Shown here: one piece after another, positions 54,055 through 62,942 of the stretch | Position numbering within the stretch: the stretch's first letter is position 1 | Layout of the letters: every line of letters begins with the position of its first letter | Assembly: GCA_050179115.1 (NCBI GenBank) | Contig: JBFXFL010000001.1 | Span: 93,286-157,285, forward strand | Length of the DNA: 64,000 bases | Direction of reading: 5' to 3' | Source: JAGPUQ01 sp050179115 | GTDB taxonomy: Bacteria; Pseudomonadota; Gammaproteobacteria; Pseudomonadales; Porticoccaceae | Notes under the pieces: generated by a model | What the model saw: only the letters and a program-made list of their open reading frames with translations | Database searches by the model: none | What the model was told of the DNA's origin: nothing | Made by a program: the position numbers and the translations under genes

Positions 54055-55109
54055 TAGCGCGGGGAAGGCGTCGTGCGCGAGCCTGGACCATTCCGCGCCG
54101 CCGATTCAGTCAGGCTATCGGCCTGGGCCAACAGCCCGAAGATCCCCCCGGTGTGGATGAACACCACATCGGCCGCGGCAGCAAACGCCCCGCGCCGGAT
54201 TTCTTCCAGGAGTCCGTGGAACGCCTTGCCGCTGTAGACCGGGTCGAGCACCAGCCCCTGGGTGCGGGCCAGCAGGCGGATGGTCTCGAATACCTCCGGG
54301 GTCGCCTGCCCGTAGCCGGGGCCGATGTAGCGATCATTGACCTCGATCGCGAGTTCATCGACCGCAACACCGGTCGCGTAGAGTTGCGCCCACTCGCGCA
54401 GATCGGCGCGCACCTTGTTGTGGAAATAGGCCGCGTCGTCGCATACCGCCATGCCGATCACCGGACAGCCCAGATGGTAGAGATGCGCGCCGGCGGTCAG
54501 TCCCGCCTGGGTGCCGCCGGAGCCGGTCGCATGAACGATGGCAGCAGGCTGAATCCCGGCTGCGGCAAAATCCGCGCGCAACTCGGCCGCGCAACCGATG
54601 TAACCCCAGACGCCGGTGCCATCGCTGGCGCCGACCGGGATACACCAGGGGCGTGCGCCCTGCGCCCGGTAGTGGGCGTCCCATTCGTCGTATAGATCCG
54701 CCTGATGGGCGCGGTAGTGGGCCTTGCTGTAGCGGGAGACGGTGGCGCCGGCCAGCAGATCGAGCAGCAGATTGCCCTGGGGATGCGGGCTGGGAGCGCC
54801 CTCCTCGCGCAACAGCAGATGCACCCGAAAACCCAGGCGGGCTCCCAGCAGTGCGGTGGCGCGGCAGTGGTTGGACTGAAGTCCGCCCGCGGTGATAAGC
54901 GTATCGCAGCCAGCCGCGCGGGCGCGGGCCAGCGTGAATTCGAGCTTGCGTATCTTGTTGCCGGTGACGGCGCACTCGGTCAGATCGTCGCGCTTGATCC
55001 AGATACGGGGGCCGCCGATGAGCTCGCGGAGCCGGTCGAGCGGCTCCAGCGGCGTCGGCAGACGCGCCAGCGCCAGACGCGGCGGAAAGCTGATCGGGTC
55101 CGCTTCCAC
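54054..55109 (-). CDS. D-cysteine desulfhydrase / ACC deaminase-like PLP enzyme
   Basis: A 351-residue fold-type II PLP enzyme. The PLP lysine is in 'AVTGNKIRKLE' near residue 52; 'LITAGGLQSNHCRATALL', 'VHATGSGGTQAGLTAG' (phosphate loop) and 'LVLDPVYSGKAFHGL' are family segments. It could be a D-cysteine desulfhydrase, giving H2S, pyruvate and ammonia, or an ACC deaminase; I favour the former. The start is probably the GTG at 55109. The last dozen residues ('NGPGSRTTPSPR') look appended, because the stop lies inside the hsdM scrap junction. Confidence 0.88.
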   Translation of the reverse strand: MEADPISFPPRLALARLPTPLEPLDRLRELIGGPRIWIKRDDLTECAVTGNKIRKLEFTLARARAAGCDTLITAGGLQSNHCRATALLGARLGFRVHLLLREEGAPSPHPQGNLLLDLLAGATVSRYSKAHYRAHQADLYDEWDAHYRAQGARPWCIPVGASDGTGVWGYIGCAAELRADFAAAGIQPAAIVHATGSGGTQAGLTAGAHLYHLGCPVIGMAVCDDAAYFHNKVRADLREWAQLYATGVAVDELAIEVNDRYIGPGYGQATPEVFETIRLLARTQGLVLDPVYSGKAFHGLLEEIRRGAFAAAADVVFIHTGGIFGLLAQADSLTESAARNGPGSRTTPSPR

Positions 55110-55135
55110 CCACTTGCCTCGGCGCTGGCCGGCAG

Positions 55136-55465
55136 CTACAGCGCTTTCAGGGTTCCCTTGGGGAGTACGGCATGTACCGCATCGCGCTGGAACTTGAGCT
55201 CCACCTTGTCGGAGACCTCGAGCACCAGGTAGTTGCCCTCGATCTTGGTGATACGCCCCAGGATACCGCTGGCGGTAACGACTTCATCGCCTTTGGCGAG
55301 ATTGGCGACCAGTTTGGCCTGCTCCTTGCGGCGCTTCTGCTGCGGCCGAATGATCACGAAGTACATGAACACAAAAAGTCCGCCGAACAGCACCAGCGTG
55401 AACAGCGGATTGGGTTCGCCGGCAGGCGCGGCCTGCGCCCAGGCGGAAGGAATGAATAGCGACAT
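55136..55465 (-). CDS. yajC: Preprotein translocase subunit YajC
   Basis: A 109-residue Sec accessory protein: an N-terminal membrane helix ('FTLVLFGGLFVFMYFVIIRP'), then 'QQKRRKEQAKLVANLAKGDEVV' and a small SH3-like tail. It binds SecDF in the inner membrane. secD/secF and tgt, commonly adjacent, are not in this window. Confidence 0.93.
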   Translation of the reverse strand: MSLFIPSAWAQAAPAGEPNPLFTLVLFGGLFVFMYFVIIRPQQKRRKEQAKLVANLAKGDEVVTASGILGRITKIEGNYLVLEVSDKVELKFQRDAVHAVLPKGTLKAL

Positions 55466-55553
55466 CGGCGTACCTCAGGGTGGTGGAGCAGCTGCCGGCA
55501 AAGGCGGGACTGCCGCGGAAAACAATTTCCGGAAAGCGGACTTGAACCCCTGT

Positions 55554-56036
55554 TCAGTCCGGATTCTGGCGCAACCAGGCCAGCACATCATCCTGATGGC
55601 TGGCCGTCTTGATCTTGTCCATTACATGGCGCAGGCGCCCGTCGCGACCGATGATGAAGGTGGTGCGGCGGATCCCCATGAACTCGCGCCCCATGAATTT
55701 CTTCAGGCCCCACACCCCGTAACGCTCGGCGACGGCGTGATCCGCGTCGGACAACAGATCGAAATCGAGTGCGTCCCGCTCGGCGAACTTCGCGAGCCGG
55801 CTCACCGGGTCCGGACTGATGCCGAGCACCACGACCCCGAGCTCGGCAAACGCGGCGCGCCGGTCGCGGATGCCGCAGGCCTGGACCGTACAGCCCGGCG
55901 TCATCGCCTTGGGGTAAAAATACAGCACCACCGGATGCCGATCGCGGAAGTCCTTGAGGGCGACCGGCTCGCCGCGCTGATTCGGCAGCCTGAACGTCGG
56001 CGCCAGATTACCCAACTTGGGAAAGCCCATGATCAC
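55554..56036 (-). CDS. bcp: Thiol peroxidase of the BCP/PrxQ type
   Basis: A 160-residue peroxiredoxin. 'YPKAMTPGCTVQACGIRD' carries the peroxidatic and nearby resolving cysteines (C-x4-C) of the BCP group. It removes peroxides in the cytoplasm, using thioredoxin. The gene precedes yajC and follows mdh by 22 bases, so it may share the mdh message. Confidence 0.93.
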   Translation of the reverse strand: MIMGFPKLGNLAPTFRLPNQRGEPVALKDFRDRHPVVLYFYPKAMTPGCTVQACGIRDRRAAFAELGVVVLGISPDPVSRLAKFAERDALDFDLLSDADHAVAERYGVWGLKKFMGREFMGIRRTTFIIGRDGRLRHVMDKIKTASHQDDVLAWLRQNPD

Positions 56037-56058
56037 TCCGTAGGGTTGGCGGTGGCAA

Positions 56059-57039
56059 TCAGGGCAGCAGATGTTGGACCGCGTCGCGCTCTTCGCTCAA
56101 CTCGGTTTCGGTCAGGGTCATTTTTTCCCGCGAGAACGCGTTGATATCGAGATCCTTCACGATCTTCCAGTCGCCGCCCTGACAGGTGCAGGGGAAGGAA
56201 TAGATCAGCCCCTTGGCGATGCCGTAGCTGCCATCGCTATGGACACCCATGCTGACCCAGTCGCCCGCCGGCGTACCGAGCGCCCAGGAGCGCATATGGC
56301 TGATGGCCGCATTGGCGGCCGAGGCCGCACTCGACGCGCCGCGCGTCTTGATGACGGCGGCGCCGCGCTGTTGCACCATCGGGATCAGCTCGTTTTCGTA
56401 CCACGCCTGATCGACGAGCGACAGGGCGGGCTTGCCCTTGACCTGGGCATGGTGGAGATCGGGGTACTGGGTGGCGGAATGGTTGCCCCAGATGATCATG
56501 CGGGTGACGTCGTTGACGGTGGTGCCGGTCTTGAGCGCCACCTGGGTCAGCGTCCGGTTGTGATCCAGGCGGGTCATGGCGGTGAATTGGCGCGGATCGA
56601 TCGCCGGCGCATTGCGCTGGGCAATCAGGGCGTTGGTGTTGGCCGGGTTGCCCACCACCAGCACCTTGATGCCACGCTTGGCGTGATCGTTGATCGCCTT
56701 GCCCTGCACGGAAAAAATGTTGGCGTTGGCTTCGAGCAGATCCTTGCGCTCCATGCCCGGACCGCGCGGCCGCGCGCCCACCAGCAGGGCGTAGTCGGCG
56801 TCACGGAAGGCAACGGCGGGATCGTCGGTCTGCACGACGCCGGCGAGCAGCGGAAACGCGCAGTCTTCCAGCTCCATCACGGTCCCCTGCAGCGCCGTCA
56901 GCGCCGGGGTGATTTCCAGCAGTTGCAGGATCACCGGCTGGTCGGCGCCGAGCATTTCCCCGGCCGCAATGCGGAACAAAAGCGAGTAACTGATCTGGCC
57001 AGCGGCTCCGGTGACGGCAACGCGAACGGGTGATTTCAC
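56059..57039 (-). CDS. mdh: Malate dehydrogenase
   Basis: A 326-residue NAD-linked malate dehydrogenase of the type without the E. coli-like length. 'VTGAAGQISYSLLFRIAAGE' is the nucleotide motif; 'VGNPANTNALIA', 'MTRLDHNRTLTQVALKTG' and 'IIWGNHSATQYPDLHHAQVK' (active His) follow. It interconverts malate and oxaloacetate in the TCA cycle. The start is a GTG (57039) after GGAG. Confidence 0.95.
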   Translation of the reverse strand: MKSPVRVAVTGAAGQISYSLLFRIAAGEMLGADQPVILQLLEITPALTALQGTVMELEDCAFPLLAGVVQTDDPAVAFRDADYALLVGARPRGPGMERKDLLEANANIFSVQGKAINDHAKRGIKVLVVGNPANTNALIAQRNAPAIDPRQFTAMTRLDHNRTLTQVALKTGTTVNDVTRMIIWGNHSATQYPDLHHAQVKGKPALSLVDQAWYENELIPMVQQRGAAVIKTRGASSAASAANAAISHMRSWALGTPAGDWVSMGVHSDGSYGIAKGLIYSFPCTCQGGDWKIVKDLDINAFSREKMTLTETELSEERDAVQHLLP

Positions 57040-57114
57040 TGGATGTCTCCGTAGGGGGTGGGATCCGGACCCGGGTCCGAAAGGCGGCCAATTATACGGA
57101 TCGCGGCCGCGATT

Positions 57115-57750
57115 TCACGCCCCGGCGGACGCGACGGCATAGCGGGCACGCAGCGCGGCATAGAGATCGTGCGCGAAGGAATTGCTCTCGGGATCCAGGG
57201 CGACGCTCAGTTCGACCAGCCATTCGTTATCTTCGCGGCCGTGCCAGTGTTTGCGGTAACTGCCGTCCCGATAGCCGTGATCCTGGCGAAATCGGTTAAG
57301 CACATTCTTGCCCACATAGCGGCGATACAGCTCGTCGAAGCTGAGTTCAATCACCTGCATCAATACCGCGAAACCCGGGAGGTCAAAATCCTGGGCGACC
57401 AGGGTACGGGCCGCAAACTGTTCGACCGCGCCGCGAAACACTTCGGGATCGCCGCGCGGCACGGGCGCGGCGAGCGCGGCGGCGAACTCGGCGGCGATGT
57501 CGTCCGCGGCGAGATCCCGCTCCAGCAGTGTGCTGAGTCCGAAATGCCAGATATCGACCAGCTCCAGGCGCACCTGATCGAGATCGGGCTGCTGCCCCTT
57601 CCACCACTTCCAGCCGTAGTGATCCAGCAGTTCCGCGCACTCGACCCAGATGGCCCGGTACCAGGGATTGCCCTGCCCGCGCCACTCCGGGTGAACCTGC
57701 GTATTGACCCTATCCTGCAGGGCCAGCATGGTTGCGATGCGGTCCCTCAT
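57115..57750 (-). CDS. Dimeric dUTP diphosphatase (dUTPase_2, all-alpha)
   Basis: A 211-residue all-alpha NTPase. 'IWVECAELLDHYGWKWWKG' and 'RLELVDIWHFGLS' give the E-x2-E...E-x2-D metal motifs of dimeric dUTPases. It hydrolyses dUTP to dUMP, keeping uracil out of DNA and feeding dTMP synthesis (tmk lies nearby). Its ATG overlaps the tatD stop by four bases. Confidence 0.9.
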   Translation of the reverse strand: MRDRIATMLALQDRVNTQVHPEWRGQGNPWYRAIWVECAELLDHYGWKWWKGQQPDLDQVRLELVDIWHFGLSTLLERDLAADDIAAEFAAALAAPVPRGDPEVFRGAVEQFAARTLVAQDFDLPGFAVLMQVIELSFDELYRRYVGKNVLNRFRQDHGYRDGSYRKHWHGREDNEWLVELSVALDPESNSFAHDLYAALRARYAVASAGA

Positions 57751-58550
57751 GCCACGTCCTCAGTCGGCGTCGGTACCTCGACGCGAAACAGGCGCGCGAA
57801 ATTTTCGGCCATCCGGACATTGAAGTGATCGAGATCCATGCCCCGCAGTGCCGCGATGCAGCGCGCCACTTCGGCCACATAGTGGGGCCGGTTGGTTTTG
57901 CCGCGATACGGGACAGGCGCGAGCCAGGGCGCGTCCGTTTCCACCAGCAGGCGATCGATCGGCACGCGGGCGGCGATCTCCCGCAGATCCCCGGCGTTGC
58001 GGAAGGTGACTATGCCGGAAAAGGAAATGTAAAAACCCAGCTCCAGGCCGGCACTTGCGGTGGCCCAGTCTTCCGTGAAGCAGTGCAGGACTCCGCCCAC
58101 GACGGGATCGGTATGCGCGCGCAACAGCGCCAGGGTTTCCGCCCGCGCATCCCGGGTATGTACCACCAGGGGCTTGTGCAGCCGGCTGGCGACCCGCGCG
58201 TGGATGCGAAAACTTTCGCGTTGCCAGTCCAGGTTGTCGCCGCCGTAATGACCGTCGATGCCGGTTTCGCCGATCGCCACCACGACACTGCTGGCGCCCA
58301 GTGCCAGCAACTCGGCTTCATCGGGCAGCGGCAGGGATTCGGTTTGCAGCGGGTGTACACCGACCGTCGCAAAAACGTCGGCATGGCGCGTCGCCAGCCG
58401 GATCATTTCGCGCGACGACGCCAGGTCGATACCCACCGCCAGCATGGCTCCGACCCCGGCGCCGCGCGCCACCTCGAGCAACGCATCGAGCGAACCGTCG
58501 AACGCACTCAGATCGAGACGGTCGAGGTGGCAGTGGGAGTCAATCAACAT
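57747..58550 (-). CDS. tatD: TatD family metal-dependent hydrolase
   Basis: A 267-residue TatD. 'MLIDSHCHLDRLDL' has the H-x-H metal pair; 'AIGETGIDGHYGGDNLDWQR', 'PLVVHTRDAR', 'GGVLHCFTEDW' and 'LLVETDAPWLAP' complete the site. TatD proteins have metal-dependent DNase/hydrolase activity. ATG at 58550 gives the family start. It follows holB-pilZ in the conserved tmk-holB-pilZ-tatD order. Confidence 0.92.
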   Translation of the reverse strand: MLIDSHCHLDRLDLSAFDGSLDALLEVARGAGVGAMLAVGIDLASSREMIRLATRHADVFATVGVHPLQTESLPLPDEAELLALGASSVVVAIGETGIDGHYGGDNLDWQRESFRIHARVASRLHKPLVVHTRDARAETLALLRAHTDPVVGGVLHCFTEDWATASAGLELGFYISFSGIVTFRNAGDLREIAARVPIDRLLVETDAPWLAPVPYRGKTNRPHYVAEVARCIAALRGMDLDHFNVRMAENFARLFRVEVPTPTEDVA

Positions 58551-58593
58551 CGGATCGCACAAATCACGGGATCGAAGCAAATCGGGGGACGGA

Positions 58594-58944
58594 TCACAGC
58601 GTATAAGTGGGACGATCCAGGTTCTGCCGGGTGGCGAGATCGGCTTCTATCCTGCGCACGAGATCGGCGTGCTCTGCCGCCAACCGGATGCCAATGCCCT
58701 GGGGACGGATTCCGCTGCCGACCGGGGTGATCCAGACAATTTCGCCGGTGAGAGGCGTCTTCTCCGGTTCATCCAGCAAATCCAGCAGGACAAAGATCTG
58801 GTCGCCCAGTCGATATTCCTTGCGCGTACGAATGAACAACCCGCCGCCATCGATAAAGGGCATGAAACAAGCGTACAGCTCGTTGATATCCTTGATGGCC
58901 AGATTGAGAATTCCGTTACGAAGATTACCGCCCGCCGTTCGCAT
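58594..58944 (-). CDS. pilZ: PilZ domain protein (type IV pilus biogenesis)
   Basis: A 116-residue PilZ of the type encoded after holB. It has 'GGNLRNGILNLAIKDINELY', 'FIPFIDGGGLFIRTRKEYRLGD'-like and 'FVLLDLLDE' segments and lacks the c-di-GMP RxxxR motif typical of signalling PilZ domains. It supports pilus assembly together with PilB/FimX in relatives. Confidence 0.87.
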   Translation of the reverse strand: MRTAGGNLRNGILNLAIKDINELYACFMPFIDGGGLFIRTRKEYRLGDQIFVLLDLLDEPEKTPLTGEIVWITPVGSGIRPQGIGIRLAAEHADLVRRIEADLATRQNLDRPTYTL

Positions 58945-58996
58945 CGATGCTTCCTCGTCAGGGGAGCCGTTAGCCTAGCACAGGCGATGGGTCGGT

Positions 58997-59953
58997 TCAG
59001 CCACCTGCCACCACGGCACGGCGCCAATCCTGCCACAGCCCCGCCCAGACCAGTTCGGCATTGAGATTGGCGTTGGCCGCGTGCTCGCGACGCACCACCG
59101 CGAGACGATCAAAAAAGTCGAACAGCGGCTGCGGTGGCCGCGCACCCCGCGCAATCGCGGCGCGCGCGCGCGCGGCGACAAAATTGGTGAGCCAACCCAG
59201 AGCCTCTCCGGTATCGAAATGCGCGCTCGCGCTGACAGCCGCCGCCGCACCCGGCACCATGGAGCCATCCGCGACGCTGGTGACCAGCTCCTCAACACGC
59301 GCGAACGTCTCGGCCAGATCACCGGAAGCCAGCGCCAGCGCACGCAAGGGCCGCCGTCCGGCGCGCACCAGCAGGGATTGTGCATCCGTTGCGCCGGGCA
59401 GCTGTATCCCGAGCCAGGGCAGTGCCTGCTCGATCGACGGGGTGGGCAGGCGCAGCAATCGGCAGCGACTGCGCACGGTGGCCGTGAGCCGACCGGGCTG
59501 ATGGCTCACCAGCAGCAGCAGGGTGCGCTCGCCCGGTTCTTCCAGCGTCTTGAGCAGCGCGTTCGCCGCATTGGCGTTCAACGCTTCCGCCGGCTCGATC
59601 AGGATCACCCGCCAGCCGCCCTGATGCGGTCGCCCGGCGCAAAACTCGCGCAATTCGCGAATCGCGTCGATGCGGATCGCTTTGCCACGCTCTTCCGGTT
59701 GAATGAGCACCAGATCGGGATGACTGCCGGCCGCAATCAACTGGCAGTTCCGGCAGCGCCCGCAGGCATTCCCACGGGGCTCGGCACAGAGCACCAGACT
59801 CGCAAAGGCTCTCGCAAAATGAAATTTCCCGATATCCGGTGCGCCGGCAAACAGCAGCGCGTGCGGCAAGGTGCCGGCCTTCAGCAGGGCATCGAGCGCT
59901 TGCCATTGCACCCCGTGCCAGGGATAGGGAGCCAAGAGCTCGCGCTGCATCAT
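58997..59953 (-). CDS. holB: DNA polymerase III delta-prime subunit
   Basis: A 318-residue clamp-loader subunit. It has a P-loop-like start ('HALLFAGAPDIGKFHFARAF', degenerate as usual in delta-prime), zinc module 'CGRCRNCQLIAAGSHPDLVL', 'VILIEPAEALNANAANALLK' and sensor 'RLTATVRSRCRLLRL'. It helps load the sliding clamp. It overlaps tmk by four bases (ATGA-type). Confidence 0.93.
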   Translation of the reverse strand: MMQRELLAPYPWHGVQWQALDALLKAGTLPHALLFAGAPDIGKFHFARAFASLVLCAEPRGNACGRCRNCQLIAAGSHPDLVLIQPEERGKAIRIDAIRELREFCAGRPHQGGWRVILIEPAEALNANAANALLKTLEEPGERTLLLLVSHQPGRLTATVRSRCRLLRLPTPSIEQALPWLGIQLPGATDAQSLLVRAGRRPLRALALASGDLAETFARVEELVTSVADGSMVPGAAAAVSASAHFDTGEALGWLTNFVAARARAAIARGARPPQPLFDFFDRLAVVRREHAANANLNAELVWAGLWQDWRRAVVAGG

Positions 59954-60576
59954 TGCACGCCGACCAGAGCCCGCAAGGGCGCGAGCACCGCTTCACCCAC
60001 CTGCTCCGGTGTCTGCCCGGCATCGATCAGCCGGCAGCGGCCGGGGTCGAGCTCGGTACGACGCTGGTAGGCGGCTCGCACCCGGAGGAAAAACGCCCGC
60101 TGTTCCCGCTCGAAACGATCCAGCGGTCCACGCTGCCGGACCCTGGCGAGCCCGCGATCGGGATCGAGATCGAGGATCAGCGTGAGATCGGGCCGCAGTG
60201 CGCCCTGCACCAGTTGCTCAAGGACCGCCACCGGGGCTTCCCCCAATCCCCGCCCCGCCCCCTGATAGGCGTAGGAGGCATCGGTGAAACGATCGCAAAT
60301 CACCCAGGTGCCGGCCTCGAGTGCGGGCACCACGACCTGCGCCAGATGCTGTGCCCGGGCGGCAAACATGAGGAGCAGTTCGGCCAGGGGAACGATGGGT
60401 TCATCGGTCACCGCAAGCAGCAGTTCCCGCACCAGCTCTCCCAGGCGCGTGCCGCCGGGCTCCCGGGTGGTCAGGTGGGCAATGCCCGAGGCGCGCAGGA
60501 AGTCCGCCATCAGCGCGACATTGGTACTTTTGCCGGCGCCTTCGCCGCCCTCGATCGTAATGAAACGTCCTCTCAC
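59950..60576 (-). CDS. tmk: Thymidylate kinase
   Basis: A 208-residue dTMP kinase: P-loop 'ITIEGGEGAGKSTNVALMA', 'TTREPGGTRLGELVRELLL' and the lid region, with 'VICDRFTDASYAYQGAGRG'. It phosphorylates dTMP to dTDP for DNA synthesis. It overlaps mltG and holB by four bases on each side, in one operon. Confidence 0.95.
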   Translation of the reverse strand: MRGRFITIEGGEGAGKSTNVALMADFLRASGIAHLTTREPGGTRLGELVRELLLAVTDEPIVPLAELLLMFAARAQHLAQVVVPALEAGTWVICDRFTDASYAYQGAGRGLGEAPVAVLEQLVQGALRPDLTLILDLDPDRGLARVRQRGPLDRFEREQRAFFLRVRAAYQRRTELDPGRCRLIDAGQTPEQVGEAVLAPLRALVGVQ

Positions 60577-61613
60577 GGCGATCGGGCCTTCTGTGGCCCC
60601 GGCGTCGAACGGTAACCCTCGGCGCGATGCAACTGGTAGCGCCGCACCGCCCGTTGGTGCGCGTCGAGCGTGCCGGAGAACTCGTGGCTGCCGTCGCCTC
60701 GGGCAACAAAATAGAGCGCGTCGCCCGCGGCGGGGTGCAGCGCCGCGCGCAAGGCGTCGTCACCGGGATTGCCAATGGGCGTAATCGGAAGCCTGTCGAT
60801 CATGTAAGTATTGTAGTCATTCGTCTCGGCCAGATGCGCCCGCGACAGCTTGCCGACGTAGCGCGCGCCAAGTCCGTAGATCACGGTGGAATCCGTCTGC
60901 AAGCGCATCCCGGCCCGCAGGCGACGCACCAACACGCCGGCGATCTGAGGGCGCTCCGCAGCCAGCCCGGTCTCCCGCTCCACCAGCGACGCCATGATCA
61001 GGGCCTCATAGGGGTTGGCGTAGGGCAGACCCGCGTCCCGATCAGGCCACAGGCGCTCCAGCATATCGCGCTGGCGGCGGTGAGCCCGTTCGAGAATGTC
61101 GCGATCACTGTCGCCGGCAACAAAAAAATAGGTATTGGGCGAAAACCAGCCTTCCGGATTGACCGCGTCGATGCCCAGATCGACGGCGAGATCCGCCGCA
61201 CCGAGTTCCCGGGTGAAAGGGACAAGCAGCCGCTCTTTCGCCAGCAGCGCGCGCCACTGGGCCAGCGTCCAGCCCTCGGGAAACGTGATGCTGTAACGGA
61301 TGACATCACCTCGCTCCAGCTTCGCGATCAATGCGAGCGCGGTATCGCCCGGGACCAGCCGGTAGTCGCCCGGATGGATTCGGTGACGACCACTGAAACG
61401 CGCATAAAGACGCAGCGGCAGCGCATAGCTCAGGATGCCATCCGCGCTCAGGCGGGCACTCAGGTGTGACAGGGTTTCCCCCTTCTCCACCACCAGCACT
61501 TCCGTTACAGGCGCGATGGCAAGGGGACGGCGGAGTTGATAGTCCGCCCATTTCCAGGCCCCGGCAGCCGTGGCCGCAGCCACCAGCAGGACCAGGATCA
61601 GGCGGCGAAGCAC
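60573..61613 (-). CDS. mltG: Endolytic murein transglycosylase MltG
   Basis: A 346-residue inner-membrane protein: N-terminal membrane helix ('LILVLLVAAATAAGAWKW'), LysM-like segment, then the YceG catalytic domain with the glutamate in 'MASLVERETGLAAERPQIAG' and 'QTDSTVIYGLG'. It cuts nascent peptidoglycan strands in the periplasm. It overlaps pabC by 16 bases. Confidence 0.94.
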   Translation of the reverse strand: MLRRLILVLLVAAATAAGAWKWADYQLRRPLAIAPVTEVLVVEKGETLSHLSARLSADGILSYALPLRLYARFSGRHRIHPGDYRLVPGDTALALIAKLERGDVIRYSITFPEGWTLAQWRALLAKERLLVPFTRELGAADLAVDLGIDAVNPEGWFSPNTYFFVAGDSDRDILERAHRRQRDMLERLWPDRDAGLPYANPYEALIMASLVERETGLAAERPQIAGVLVRRLRAGMRLQTDSTVIYGLGARYVGKLSRAHLAETNDYNTYMIDRLPITPIGNPGDDALRAALHPAAGDALYFVARGDGSHEFSGTLDAHQRAVRRYQLHRAEGYRSTPGPQKARSP

Positions 61614-62416
61614 GGCAGTCGACGCGCCAGTTCAACTTGTATGCGGAGGATTTCGTCCACGGCCAGCAGATGTTCGCTACCATCGATGGCCGTAACCGCC
61701 TGTATACCGCGCACCGCATTGCACAGAAACAGCTCGCGGGCGGCATGCACGTCCGCGAGCGATAGTCTGGCTTCGCCAACCGGCAATCCCAGTGCAGGAA
61801 AAATTTCGGCCCGTAAATAATCGCGCATGACCCCGCGCACACCGGCATCGCGGAGATCCGGCGTCAGCCAGCCCTCCGCCGTCCGCACAAAAATATTTCC
61901 GGCCAGTCCTTCAATGACCCGCGCCTCGGTGTCGAGCAGTAAACCATCCCGGTCGGACGGCAATTCACGCGCGGCCAGCACCTGGTCCAGACGGTTGAGG
62001 TGTTTGATTCCCGCCAGGCGCGGATTGATCGGCAGACGATAATCGCACACCCGCAGCTGAACGAAATCGCGACGCGCCGGCAAGGGTCGATAAAAGAGAT
62101 AACGGTTACAGGGGCCGCCGTCGTGACGATATGCCGTGCCGCCAGCACCCGCGGTGACCATCAGCTTGACGGCACCATCGGCCGGCCACCGACCACAGGC
62201 GCGACGCACGTCGTCCCACACCGTCTCGCGATCAAGAGAAATACTCAGAGCGGCGGCGCCACGGCACAGACGCGACCAGTGCCAATCCCACAGCGGCAAG
62301 GTGCCGCCACAGAGCCGCATGGTCTCGAACAGGCCGTGGCCGTAATGAAGCCCCCGGTCCGCGGCATTCACCGTGCCAGCTGCGGTACCGTTGAGGAACA
62401 CCGGCAAGTCCGTCAT
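61598..62416 (-). CDS. pabC: Aminodeoxychorismate lyase
   Basis: A 272-residue class IV PLP enzyme: 'ADRGLHYGHGLFETMRLCGG' and the PLP lysine in 'GIKHLNRLDQVLAARELPSD', with 'IEGLAGNIFVRTAEGWLTPD'. It makes 4-aminobenzoate for folate, linking to folB/folK elsewhere in the window. It lies between acpP and mltG; fabF, usual in this slot, is missing. Confidence 0.94.
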   Translation of the reverse strand: MTDLPVFLNGTAAGTVNAADRGLHYGHGLFETMRLCGGTLPLWDWHWSRLCRGAAALSISLDRETVWDDVRRACGRWPADGAVKLMVTAGAGGTAYRHDGGPCNRYLFYRPLPARRDFVQLRVCDYRLPINPRLAGIKHLNRLDQVLAARELPSDRDGLLLDTEARVIEGLAGNIFVRTAEGWLTPDLRDAGVRGVMRDYLRAEIFPALGLPVGEARLSLADVHAARELFLCNAVRGIQAVTAIDGSEHLLAVDEILRIQVELARRLPCFAA

Positions 62417-62524
62417 CCCGCACCAGGACTCAGATCAGCGTGCCAGTCCAGCGACGAGCCATCCGTGAGCAAGGAAGGAGATGACCGCCGGCTCGCGCCG
62501 GCGATCGGGAATAGCGTGAGGAAA

Positions 62525-62761
62525 TCAGCCCAGATTTTTCTGGATGTAGTCAATGGCATCCTGAACCGTGGCCAACTTTTCGGCATCTTCATCGGGGATT
62601 TCGGTATCGAACTCTTCTTCCAGGGCCATGATCAGCTCCACGGTATCCAGCGAGTCCGCGCCGAGATCGTCAATGAAAGATGAATCGGGCTTCACATCTT
62701 CTTCCTTTACGCCCAATTGCTCGGCAACCATTTTGATGACGCGTTCTCGTGTGTTGCTCAT
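62525..62761 (-). CDS. acpP: Acyl carrier protein
   Basis: A 78-residue ACP. The phosphopantetheine serine is in 'DDLGADSLDTVELIMALEEE', and the acidic helices are normal. It carries acyl chains in fatty-acid synthesis and accepts them from FabD/FabG partners. ATG 62761 is the family start. An 11-bp repeat lies in its leader. Confidence 0.96.
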   Translation of the reverse strand: MSNTRERVIKMVAEQLGVKEEDVKPDSSFIDDLGADSLDTVELIMALEEEFDTEIPDEDAEKLATVQDAIDYIQKNLG

Positions 62762-62777
62762 GATTAACAATCGCTCC

Positions 62778-62810
62778 TGTTGTACCAGTGTTGTACCGGT
62801 GTTGTGCCAG
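62778..62810. repeat. Three 11-bp tandem repeats in the acpP leader
   Basis: TGTTGTACCAG, TGTTGTACCGG and TGTTGTGCCAG follow one another, 17-49 bases upstream of the acpP start codon. Confidence 0.85.
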
Positions 62811-62942
62811 TGTGTTATGCAGCCCGCCCTCGGTCGGCGGCCCAGAGCCGGTTGAGGCAGGGAGCCCCGCTATGCCGGCGCGCATTTTACCCAAATTCCC
62901 CCGCTCCGTAACCGCCAGGGCGGGCAGTCCCGATTCGACCCC

